Shown here in pieces: positions 24,386-31,546 of a stretch of DNA of 32,116 nucleotides (positions are counted from its first letter, which is position 1; every line of letters starts with the position of its first letter). Both the position numbers and the translations under genes were made by a program. Below the pieces are notes generated by a model. That model ran no database searches, was not told where the DNA came from, and was given only the letters and a program-made list of their open reading frames with translations. This DNA comes from Bacteroidales bacterium (GTDB taxonomy: Bacteria; Bacteroidota; Bacteroidia; Bacteroidales; VadinHA17): assembly GCA_016936695.1 (NCBI GenBank), contig JAFGXK010000295.1, positions 1-32,116 of the forward strand. The letters are read 5' to 3'.

Positions 24386-25924
24386 TCATATCTTTAATAT
24401 GGTTGAAGAGTACGTTTGAGGATCTGTCAGGACATTTATGGCAGGGGTCAGGAAAAGGTCGCGCACCTGCGGAATAGCGACAAGGCTCAAGATGACACAA
24501 AGAATACTTAGAACAACCATGCTGAAGACCATGGGAAACGGCACTTCCTTAAGGTTTTTTTGCTCTCCGTCCTGTTCCTTGTTATAAAAGGCATACCTCT
24601 GGAATTTAAGGAATGAGGCAAGGGTGATTATGCTTACAATAACGGCAATAAGAGCAAGAAGGTAAAACTTACCCATTACAGCCGCAATTATTATAATCAG
24701 CTTGCTGAAGAAGCCGTTGAAGGGTGGTATTCCGGAAATAGACATAGATGCAATGAATGAGGTCGCGGAGGTTGCCGGCATATACCGTGCAATCCCCCCC
24801 ATCTCCTTCAGATTCCGGGTCCCTGTCCTGTATTCAATGGCTCCGGCGTTAAGGAAAAGAAGACTCTTGAACGCTGCATGATTTATGAGATGAAAAATAC
24901 CTCCGGCAATTGCCAGAGATGCGATTTCAGGGTTTGTCCCCCTGGCAAGGAGTATCATCCCCATCCCGACTGATAGTATTACATAACCCATCTGACTTAT
25001 GCTGTGGTAAGCCAGCAGCCTCTTGATGTCCCACTGTCCGATAGCCAGGAAAACGCCGGTTACCATCGACAGGGCACCAAGGGTGGTAATCAGCACTGCA
25101 ATTTCATTGCTTATGAGGAACATGTTGAAGAAGATCCTTATCAGAACATAGATCCCGACGGCCTTTATCAACACACCCGAAAGCATGGCCGAGATCGGAG
25201 AGGGAGCTGATGAATGAGCATCGGGCAGCCATGCGTGAAATGGTATTACTGCGGCCTTCAGTCCGAATCCGCAGAGAAACAGAAGCTGGATAAGCATATA
25301 ATGCACCTTGTCGGGACTGCTTCCCATAGCAGCTTTGACATCCGCAATGTTGAGGGTTTTTGCCTTCCAGTAAATAAGTCCGATTCCAAACAAGATCAGC
25401 AATGAGGCCAGCCCTCCCAGCACCTGATATTTGAAAGTAGCTTCAAGCTGTTCCCTTTCAACTCCGAATGCGACGAGTGCATAGGAGGAGATCGCAGCAA
25501 TCTCGAGGAAAACAAAGATATTGAAGAGATCGCCGCTCAGAACAACACCGTTCATCCCTGCCACCATCAGACAGAAAAGGGCGTAATAATTACTCTCCGA
25601 TGTGTACCGGCTTATATAGGTGAGTGAATAAACTATTGAAAGAAAACCGACAATGTTGATAATACACAGTAAAAGTGCTGTGAAGTTGTCCATTACCATG
25701 TATATGCCTATTGGAATGCCGTTGACAGGTTCCCATCCCCCGACTTTATAGACTGAAATATCTCCCCTTGCGGTGGTTATTGCAATAAGGCTCATGGCTG
25801 CAAGCAGGAGCAGCACCAGAAGACCGATATACTTGTTGATGTTCTTCAGAAACCTGTCAAGGATCATTGTCAGGAAGGCTCCGGCAAGTGGTACTGCTAC
25901 AAACCAGGGGATCAGCGAATTCAT
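24386..25924 (-). CDS. mrpD: MrpD/MbhH-like antiporter subunit
   Basis: The protein has 512 residues and about 14 transmembrane helices. It belongs to the NuoL/M/N-MrpA/D superfamily and carries the functional residues: the TM5 glutamate E141 (DLFNIFVFLEIAAISSYAL) and the helix with Lys before PFHAWLPDAHS (GFGLKAAVIPFHAWLPDAHS), followed by FSKLIIIIAA after GIPPFNGF. These residues form the proton/sodium path of Mrp and complex I. The gap is 2 bp to the mrpC-like gene and 1 bp to mrpE. It is the best-preserved antiporter subunit of this operon and the likely homologue of MbhH. Confidence 0.93.
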   Translation of the reverse strand: MNSLIPWFVAVPLAGAFLTMILDRFLKNINKYIGLLVLLLLAAMSLIAITTARGDISVYKVGGWEPVNGIPIGIYMVMDNFTALLLCIINIVGFLSIVYSLTYISRYTSESNYYALFCLMVAGMNGVVLSGDLFNIFVFLEIAAISSYALVAFGVEREQLEATFKYQVLGGLASLLILFGIGLIYWKAKTLNIADVKAAMGSSPDKVHYMLIQLLFLCGFGLKAAVIPFHAWLPDAHSSAPSPISAMLSGVLIKAVGIYVLIRIFFNMFLISNEIAVLITTLGALSMVTGVFLAIGQWDIKRLLAYHSISQMGYVILSVGMGMILLARGTNPEIASLAIAGGIFHLINHAAFKSLLFLNAGAIEYRTGTRNLKEMGGIARYMPATSATSFIASMSISGIPPFNGFFSKLIIIIAAVMGKFYLLALIAVIVSIITLASFLKFQRYAFYNKEQDGEQKNLKEVPFPMVFSMVVLSILCVILSLVAIPQVRDLFLTPAINVLTDPQTYSSTILKI

Positions 25925-25926
25925 TT

Positions 25927-26265
25927 TCAGCCTCTTAGATTATTAATTTCTCTGATATCAAGCGTCTTGTATTTCCTGTAAATCCTTATTATCACAGACA
26001 TCAGCATTGCGGTGGTGGCAAGACCAATCACAATGGCAGTAAGGACCATTGCCTGCGGCAGGGGATCGACATAGATAGCGTCAGGGCTGGCCGGATCAAC
26101 TATCGGTGCTTCACCATGATGGACATATCCTATCAATGCCAGAAAAAGGAAAACGCTGAACTCCATAACCGATAGTGAAATGACTATCTTGACAAGGTTT
26201 CTCCTGGTAATGACTCCATAAAGTCCGACCAGGAAAAGAATAAAGCAAAGAAGGTAAACTGTCAT
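25927..26265 (-). CDS. mrpC: MrpC/NuoK-like membrane subunit
   Basis: The protein has 112 residues and three helices, as NuoK, MrpC and MbhG have. VKIVISLSVMEFSVFLFLAL holds the helix-2 glutamate (E35) found in NuoK-type subunits, and DPLPQAMVLTAIVIGLATTA is the characteristic MnhC/MbhG segment. It overlaps the mrpB-like gene by 4 bp and is followed by mrpD after 2 bp. Confidence 0.94.
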   Translation of the reverse strand: MTVYLLCFILFLVGLYGVITRRNLVKIVISLSVMEFSVFLFLALIGYVHHGEAPIVDPASPDAIYVDPLPQAMVLTAIVIGLATTAMLMSVIIRIYRKYKTLDIREINNLRG

Positions 26266-26699
26266 TTTGTTATTTCTTCCTTAAATATTACCAGTGCCAG
26301 AAAAATTGTCAGTATCGAAGCCGCAACTTCAATCCCTACGCTTATATTGAAGAGAGGTATCACACCTGCGCTTATCAGTTCTCCGACTTTACCTGCCGGC
26401 AGCCAGTTATTGAAAAAGATCCTGGCTCCAAGAAGCATCCCTGCCAGGGCGATAATAAGAACAAAGAGTATCGCCAGATTCTCCGTTATAGTCGTGCCTG
26501 TTTCTTCCCTGGTCAGGTTTATGAACTCACTTCCATTTGCCAGGATAAGAAGGATGAATGAACCTGCAATTATAACACCTCCTGCAAAGCCCCCTCCCGG
26601 GGAAAGATGTCCATGGATTATCACATATATACCGTAAAGAAATACTATGCCAGCTATAAGCTGGGTCGTCTTCTTTACTATGATTGTCATTCCTTTCAT
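26262..26699 (-). CDS. mrpB: MrpB/MbhF-like membrane subunit
   Basis: The protein has 145 residues with four predicted helices. GHLSPGGGFAGGVIIAGSFI is the MnhB signature, and GVIPLFNISVGIEVAASILT completes the pattern. An in-frame ATG at 26690 (MTIIVKKTTQ) is an alternative start. Upstream of it lies the largest gap of the operon, 252 bp of tandem repeats, so it may depend on read-through or an internal promoter for expression. Confidence 0.92.
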   Translation of the reverse strand: MKGMTIIVKKTTQLIAGIVFLYGIYVIIHGHLSPGGGFAGGVIIAGSFILLILANGSEFINLTREETGTTITENLAILFVLIIALAGMLLGARIFFNNWLPAGKVGELISAGVIPLFNISVGIEVAASILTIFLALVIFKEEITK

Positions 26700-26739
26700 T
26701 GGAACTCAGTTTTTCTCCGTTTTACTATCAGTTTTCTTC

Positions 26740-26976
26740 GGTCTTAAAAGAACCCACCCCTACCCCTCCCGGGAGGGGATCCTTATTGTTCCTGCCCTAT
26801 GCTCTGTGCCCTGTGCTTTTCTTTCTCACTCTCACTCTGTTTTAACCCATCCCTACCCCTCCCGGGAGGGGATCCGTATTGTTCCTGCCCTGTGCTCTGT
26901 GCCCTGTGCTTTTCTTTCTCGCTCTCACTCTCACTCTGTTTTAACCCACCCCTACTCCTCCCTGGAGAGGATTCGT
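26740..26976. repeat. Tandem repeat of 93/99 bp with 16-bp palindromes and heptamer core
   Basis: Two full units and one partial copy are seen. Each unit starts with AACCCAYCCCTA and the perfect palindrome CCCCTCCCGGGAGGGG (26763-26778 and 26856-26871, 93 bp apart), then GATCCKTATTG, a heptamer run (TTCCTGC, CCTRTGC, TCTGTGC, CCTGTGC) and a CTCACT run ending TCTGTTTTAACCCA. The third, degenerate palindrome (CTCCTCCCTGGAGAGG, 26955-26970) lies 99 bp further because unit 2 has one extra CTCACT hexamer. The third copy overlaps the 3' end of the mbhDE-like gene. Confidence 0.9.
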
Positions 26977-27515
26977 CCGGGCTTATCTTCCTTCTTTCCC
27001 TTTAATCTCAGTATCGTCAGCACTCCCAGAACCGCAGTGATCAGGACAGTAGCCTCGCCGAGAGTATCGAAACCCCTGAAGTCAAATATTACTCCGGTTA
27101 CGAGATTTGCACTGCCGGTCTTCTCCGCGGCGCCGGAAATATAATACTCAGACATCCTGAGCGATCCTTCACCGAAAGCATCGAGCGATCTTGTTGCAAG
27201 GCTCAGGAAATAAAAGATCACGCCAACTATCAGTATTGCTGTTGCCATTGTCACATATCCCTGCCTGTCAGATTTAGTGTATGGTTCCTCCCGTGTACTG
27301 TCGATTACCACTGCCACCATTAAGACCAGGGAAATTGTTTCCACGACAATCTGGACTATTGCCAGGTCGGGAGCTTTCAGCAGCAGGAAGCAGATAACAA
27401 GGCCGTATCCCACAATACCGCAGGCAATTACTGCCGAAAGCAGGTCTTTTGCATGAATTGCAAAGATGGCCCCGAGGATCATAAAGACAAGAATTACTGA
27501 AACAGCTGCTTCCAT
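26952..27515 (-). CDS. Fused MbhD-MbhE-like subunit (MrpA C-terminal half)
   Basis: The protein has 187 residues and about six helices. The first half is MbhD/DUF4040-like (KDLLSAVIACGIVGYGLVIC; LLKAPDLAIVQIVVETISLV), and the second half contains the MbhE/MrpA-C segment GVIFDFRGFDTLGEATVLIT (residues 141-160). In Bacillus-type Mrp these domains form the C-terminus of MrpA; in Pyrococcus Mbh they are separate genes. Here they are fused and follow the NuoL-like gene by 13 bp, so the pair resembles an MrpA cut in two. The last residues (RILSREE, then TAG) are encoded by a repeat copy, so the C-terminus is probably not ancestral. Confidence 0.88.
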   Translation of the reverse strand: MEAAVSVILVFMILGAIFAIHAKDLLSAVIACGIVGYGLVICFLLLKAPDLAIVQIVVETISLVLMVAVVIDSTREEPYTKSDRQGYVTMATAILIVGVIFYFLSLATRSLDAFGEGSLRMSEYYISGAAEKTGSANLVTGVIFDFRGFDTLGEATVLITAVLGVLTILRLKGKKEDKPGRILSREE

Positions 27516-27528
27516 AGGGTAATCTTAA

Positions 27529-29382
27529 TTATATCATAATCAATAACATAATGATTAATCCGGCAAATATCCAGATAATATAGCCCGACAGAACTCCGGT
27601 GTGAGCCAGACTCAACCGGTGACTGGACCATAACACTATTCCCTTTGACAGGTCATAGATGTCAAACCATTTCTCCCTGGCTCTGTTGTAAACAGCTGAC
27701 AGGAATCTGAATTCAGTAAATGTCTTGTAAAATTCAGGTGTCGGATAACCCGCAAGATCATGGAACTTTTCTCCGCCGATAAAACTGTCTGAAGTCCTGA
27801 ATTTTTTAATGTCAGATGCGAGATAGATAATTATCCCGGCCACAATTGACAACAGAACCATTACCGAAACCATCCCGGAATTCCAGTAACCTGAAAACTC
27901 GAACTCACCGGTTACCGGCATGAATAGCTTCGGTACTACCTGGTTTGTCGCAAAGACACCCAGTAAAATACAGAAAAGTGCAAGCAGGGCAACCGGGATC
28001 CACATAGCCCAGGGCACCTCCTTTACATCCGCCAGCTCTGCCCTGCGCCTGCTGAGGAAAACGCCGCCGATAAACTTGATGAAACTGGCCAGTGTAAGTG
28101 CGGATCCGAATACTGCTAGTCCAAGCCATATCACCCATAGTTTGTTCGGTATGCCTGGCTCTCCTCCAAAATCAATAATCGCCTGGTAAATCATCCACTT
28201 GGATGCAAATCCGTTCAGGGGAGGGATCCCCGATATCGACATTGCGAAGATGAGAGCGGCAATAAATGTTACGGGCATAGCCTTTGACAATCCCCCCAGG
28301 TCGTCTATTTCACTAAGGCCTGTACGGTGTTCTATTGAACCGGCAGACAGGAACAGACCGCTCTTATAGATTGCATGGTTGACCATATGGAACAATCCTG
28401 CGGCGATGCCAATCACTGATCCCAGACTCAGTCCGAGTATCATGTATCCGACCTGAGATACGGCATGATATCCGAGCAGCTTTTTATAGTTATGCTGAAT
28501 CAGGGCCATCATCACCGCTGTTATGATGGTTGTTACGGCGATCAGGAGTAAGATTAGAGTCATCCATTCGCCAGTGATAAACATTCCGTTGATGATCCTG
28601 GCCAGGAAGTATATACCAAGGAGCTTATCGAGTGAGGCCGGCAGGAATGCAGAAGATGAAGCCGGAGCATCCTTTGCATAATCCGGCACCCAGGTATGGA
28701 AGGGGAAGGCTCCTGCCTTTGTGAAACTTCCCGCAAGAAGAGCCAGGAAGGCGGTAACGGTAAGAGCATTCCCGGTTGAAAGGGAAATTTCGCTCATATT
28801 AAGGGTTCCCGTGATCTTCCAGACGATTGCAATCCCGATAATCATTATGCTGTCGGAGGCTCCTATCATAATAAGAGTTTTCTTGGCTGTTGCCGAGCTC
28901 TCTTCATCACTGCCCTGGATAAGCTTGTAAAGGGTTATACCCAGTATTCCCCAGAATGCAAGGAAAAGAAGAAGATTATCGGCCAGCACGGCACCATAGG
29001 AACAACCCATTGTAACAAGGATCCAGGAATAGTAGTTCCTTATCCTCTTCCCCTTCATGTATACTATTGAATACAGAAGTATCAAAATGGAGAAGAGACT
29101 GATGAACATAAGAACCAGCCTGCTCAGGTTATCAATTCTGAGCGTAAGATACCTGCCAATGTTCCAGAGCTCAGGCATAAACATCTGCGCATCTGATGTA
29201 TAAATTCCGGCTGTCAGTACTCCTGCAGTCACAGCTGCAGCGAGAGCAAGGATCCCTTTGGCAAGGGAAGCCTTATCCGGAATAATGAACAGGATGATCC
29301 CGGCAATAATCGTTATCAGAATTGCGGATTCAAGGTTCGCCATCACGGCATTATTGGATATGAGGTCTATAAATTCCTTCAT
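27529..29382 (-). CDS. NuoL/MrpA-N-like antiporter subunit, TM5 glutamate replaced by Gly
   Basis: The protein has 617 residues and at least 14 helices, in the proton-conducting transporter superfamily. It has a quinone-oxidoreductase-type core (LAGSFTKAGAFPFHTWVPDY with its Lys, then KDAPASSSAFLPASLDKLLG; later SGIPPLNGFASKWMIYQAII) and a longer C-terminal end than MrpD. At the position where NuoL, MrpA and MrpD have the essential glutamate of TM5, it reads FLAFWGILGITLYKL: Gly145 instead of Glu. Together with the MbhDE-like product (187 residues) it adds up to about the length of one MrpA. It may be a structural or modified ion-path subunit. Gaps are 4 bp to the large-subunit gene and 13 bp to mbhDE. 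Confidence 0.9.
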   Translation of the reverse strand: MKEFIDLISNNAVMANLESAILITIIAGIILFIIPDKASLAKGILALAAAVTAGVLTAGIYTSDAQMFMPELWNIGRYLTLRIDNLSRLVLMFISLFSILILLYSIVYMKGKRIRNYYSWILVTMGCSYGAVLADNLLLFLAFWGILGITLYKLIQGSDEESSATAKKTLIMIGASDSIMIIGIAIVWKITGTLNMSEISLSTGNALTVTAFLALLAGSFTKAGAFPFHTWVPDYAKDAPASSSAFLPASLDKLLGIYFLARIINGMFITGEWMTLILLLIAVTTIITAVMMALIQHNYKKLLGYHAVSQVGYMILGLSLGSVIGIAAGLFHMVNHAIYKSGLFLSAGSIEHRTGLSEIDDLGGLSKAMPVTFIAALIFAMSISGIPPLNGFASKWMIYQAIIDFGGEPGIPNKLWVIWLGLAVFGSALTLASFIKFIGGVFLSRRRAELADVKEVPWAMWIPVALLALFCILLGVFATNQVVPKLFMPVTGEFEFSGYWNSGMVSVMVLLSIVAGIIIYLASDIKKFRTSDSFIGGEKFHDLAGYPTPEFYKTFTEFRFLSAVYNRAREKWFDIYDLSKGIVLWSSHRLSLAHTGVLSGYIIWIFAGLIIMLLIMI

Positions 29383-29386
29383 TTCG

Positions 29387-30589
29387 CTATCCTTGTGGTT
29401 TTCTGAGCTGTTTGGTAAGGCTGACCGACATTTCTATCAATTCTTTTGCATTGTGGATTTTTAAACCCGTTTCCGTATCGTAGGCTGCAGCAAGCCTTTC
29501 CGTGCAGCAGTAGCATGGATCAACTGCAGCAAGTGTTATGGTTGCATCGGAGATAGTCTGTCCGATACATGATTTTTTGAACGTGGCGATGTTCACATAG
29601 CTCGGAGCCCTTATTTTATGCCTTAACGGAGAATTGGAACCATCTGAGAATACACAATGGAACACCTCTCCCCTTGGAGCTTCGGCTCTGCCTGTACCAA
29701 TTCCTTCGGGTATCTCCTTAACCTTTACGGAAATGTCACCTTCCTTTTCATTTTTGATCTTTTCAAGACATTGCTCAATGATCGAGACTGATTCAAACAT
29801 TTCCAGAAGTCTCACTTCCGTTTTGGCAAATACATCACCGGTATCTGCAGTAATCACCTTCCAGTTCACGAGCGGATACGCGGCGTACGGATCATCCCTC
29901 CTGATGTCGATTGCCAGCCCGGAGGCTCTTGCCGTCGGACCGACGGCGCCATAATCGATCACATCCTGTTTTGTAAGGACTCCCACTCCCTTGGTTCTTA
30001 AGTGTATAACCGGGTCATCCATTACTGCACCTGTAAGAAGTGAAAGCTTCTTTTTTAAATCCGACATTGCCTTAAGAATCACCGGTATCTTTGATTCTTC
30101 AATATCACGTCTTACCCCTCCGACCTTGAACATCGCATAGCTGTTCCTGTTACCCGTGATCATCTCGAACAGATCGAGGACAGGCTCACGGTATTTCCAT
30201 GCCCACATGAACACAGTGTTGTAGCCCAGGAAGTGTCCTGCCAGTCCAAGCCAGAGCAGATGACTGTGAATACGTTCAAGTTCGCCAATTATACTTCTTA
30301 TGTATTTGGTCCTGTCTGTTATATCAATCCTGCATATTTCCTCAACTGCATTGGCAAAGGCAAAGGGATGGGATGTCGAACAGATCCCGCAGATCCTTTC
30401 AACCAGAAAAAATACCTGGTCGTAGGTCTTCGATTCAGCAAGTTTTTCAATACCCCGGTGGTTGTAGCCGGTTTCCCATTTTATATCCTTAACAATTTCA
30501 CCGTCACAATAAAGCTTGAAAAGCTCAGGCTCTTCCTGGAGCGGGTGATACGGACCAATGGGTATGAAAAATTTCTTGCTCATGATCAT
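29387..30589 (-). CDS. Group 4 [NiFe]-hydrogenase large (catalytic) subunit
   Basis: The protein has 400 residues (M1 or M3 at 30583 as start). Both nickel-binding CxxC pairs are intact: C67/C70 in ERICGICSTSH and C359/C362 in VDPCYCCTER. This separates it from NuoD and from Mbs/Mbx-type proteins, which lack one or both pairs. The N-terminus (IPIGPYHPLQEEPELFKL; TGYNHRGIEKLAE) is of the Ech/Mbh/CooH type. After DPCYCCTER a 35-residue tail follows, which the M52 protease of the operon would remove after R365. The subunit would reduce protons with ferredoxin electrons on the cytoplasmic face. Neighbouring gaps are 2 bp and 4 bp. Confidence 0.96.
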   Translation of the reverse strand: MIMSKKFFIPIGPYHPLQEEPELFKLYCDGEIVKDIKWETGYNHRGIEKLAESKTYDQVFFLVERICGICSTSHPFAFANAVEEICRIDITDRTKYIRSIIGELERIHSHLLWLGLAGHFLGYNTVFMWAWKYREPVLDLFEMITGNRNSYAMFKVGGVRRDIEESKIPVILKAMSDLKKKLSLLTGAVMDDPVIHLRTKGVGVLTKQDVIDYGAVGPTARASGLAIDIRRDDPYAAYPLVNWKVITADTGDVFAKTEVRLLEMFESVSIIEQCLEKIKNEKEGDISVKVKEIPEGIGTGRAEAPRGEVFHCVFSDGSNSPLRHKIRAPSYVNIATFKKSCIGQTISDATITLAAVDPCYCCTERLAAAYDTETGLKIHNAKELIEMSVSLTKQLRKPQG

Positions 30590-30591
30590 TT

Positions 30592-31041
30592 TTATTTGAA
30601 CTCTTTTCTATAAGGATAAACTCCCTCTGCCCAGTTGCCTTCGGAGATTAGTTTCTCCTGGTTTGGATGGTTAAGGAAATCGATCCCGAAAAGCTCATGC
30701 ATCTCCCTTTCTATCCAGTTGGAGGCGTTGAACATATTTGAAAGTGATTCTATTTGCGGTTTGTCTGATTTGAGAATAACGTGGATGTTAAGCACAAGTC
30801 CGATCTCATCCTTGCTGAAATGATAGTGAATCTCGAATCCTTTCCTGGTATGGATTGCGGAAGCTATTATAAACCTGAGCCCGGCCTCCCTGTAAAGATG
30901 ATCTGCAACCTTCAGGAGGGCATCGGGTTCTATCATGACCGACCATCTTGTGTCGCTCCTCTTCTCGGTTTCAAGAACATCACTCCCGAGCTTAACCTTT
31001 ATTTCTTCTATGATTGCTTCACTGTTCATCATGTCCGTCAT
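30592..31041 (-). CDS. NuoC/MbhK-like hydrogenase subunit (30-kDa subunit family)
   Basis: From ATG 31041 the protein has 149 residues (MTDMMNSEAIIEEIK). This start has an AAGGA site 7 bp upstream. The frame stays open further upstream through an ATG at 31125 that overlaps the previous stop, but that extension would be encoded by heptamer repeats and would be a Gly/Lys/Arg/Gln-rich stretch, so I regard it as non-native. The family end is clear: NASNWIEREMHELFGIDFLN (the ER.xxDxFGI-type motif) and EGNWAEGVYPYRKEF. It forms the linking subunit between large and small hydrogenase subunits. The large subunit follows 2 bp later. Confidence 0.88.
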   Translation of the reverse strand: MTDMMNSEAIIEEIKVKLGSDVLETEKRSDTRWSVMIEPDALLKVADHLYREAGLRFIIASAIHTRKGFEIHYHFSKDEIGLVLNIHVILKSDKPQIESLSNMFNASNWIEREMHELFGIDFLNHPNQEKLISEGNWAEGVYPYRKEFK

Positions 31042-31064
31042 TTCATTTTCCTTATACTTCAAAC

Positions 31065-31120
31065 CTTTTGCCCTTGCCCTTCGCCCCTTGCCCTTCGCCC
31101 CTTGCCCTTCGCCCTGCGCC
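31065..31120. repeat. Heptanucleotide tandem repeat in the gap before the nuoC-like gene
   Basis: Eight consecutive 7-bp units: CTTTTGC, then CCTTGCC and CTTCGCC alternating three times each (31072-31113, a perfect 14-bp repeat in three copies), then CTGCGCC. It fills most of the 80-bp gap between the small-subunit stop and the chosen nuoC-like start. Confidence 0.88.
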
Positions 31121-31121
31121 T

Positions 31122-31535
31122 TCATTTGCTCTTCACCAGCGCCATAATGCCTGCTATTATTGCTTCCGGCTTGGGAGGGCATCCCGGTATGTATGCATCC
31201 ACAGGAATTATTTTATCGACAGGCCCTGCGAAAGTATTTCCCTCGGCGAAAATGCCGCCGGTACAACCACAAGCGCCGATGGCAACAACCAGTATCGGCT
31301 TCGAAGCCTGGTGATAGATCTCCAGCAGCCGCTCCTTGTCACGTCTGTTAATTGATCCGTTTACCAGGAGCACATCGGCATGCCTGACGCTGCCGACCAG
31401 CAGAATACCGAACCTTTCAAGATCATACCGTGGTGTGAGGCAGTCGAGTATTTCAATATCGCAATTGTTGCATGAAGCTCCTCCGAAATGGAAGACCCAT
31501 AATGATTTTTTGAAGCAAAAACTTTTAAAGCCCAC
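31122..31535 (-). CDS. Hydrogenase small subunit, NuoB/EchC/MbhJ-like [4Fe-4S] protein
   Basis: The start is taken as GTG 31535, which gives 137 residues and begins 11 bp after the stop of the NuoH-like gene; no ATG is suitably placed. An upstream extension of the frame would overlap the NuoH-like gene and has no family similarity. The proximal-cluster motifs are present: FGGASCNNCDIEIL (CxxC), VAIGACGCTGGIF and IPGCPPKPEAI. Four Cys ligands of this type carry one [4Fe-4S] cluster and hand electrons to the catalytic site. The small size is normal for group 4 small subunits, which lack the extra clusters of other hydrogenases. Confidence 0.88.
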   Translation of the reverse strand: MGFKSFCFKKSLWVFHFGGASCNNCDIEILDCLTPRYDLERFGILLVGSVRHADVLLVNGSINRRDKERLLEIYHQASKPILVVAIGACGCTGGIFAEGNTFAGPVDKIIPVDAYIPGCPPKPEAIIAGIMALVKSK

Positions 31536-31546
31536 GGTTTTATCTG

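Noticed and set aside
26763..26970. Possible CRISPR array suggested by regular palindromic repeats
   Set aside because: The intervening 77-83 bp are themselves repeated (heptamer core and CTCACT run), so there are no unique spacers, and no cas genes are present.
26647..27144. Plus-strand open frame of 165 codons over the tandem repeats, with recurring peptide HPYPSREGI
   Set aside because: The repeated peptide is only the translation of the 93-bp DNA repeat. The frame runs antisense through mrpB-like and mbhDE-like coding sequence and has no family similarity or ribosome-binding site.
31042..31182. N-terminal extension of the nuoC-like frame up to ATG 31182 or 31125
   Set aside because: The extension would be encoded by heptamer repeats and by the antisense of nothing conserved. 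ATG 31182 overlaps the small-subunit gene by 61 bp, and ATG 31041 has an AAGGA site at the right distance and starts at the normal family N-terminus.
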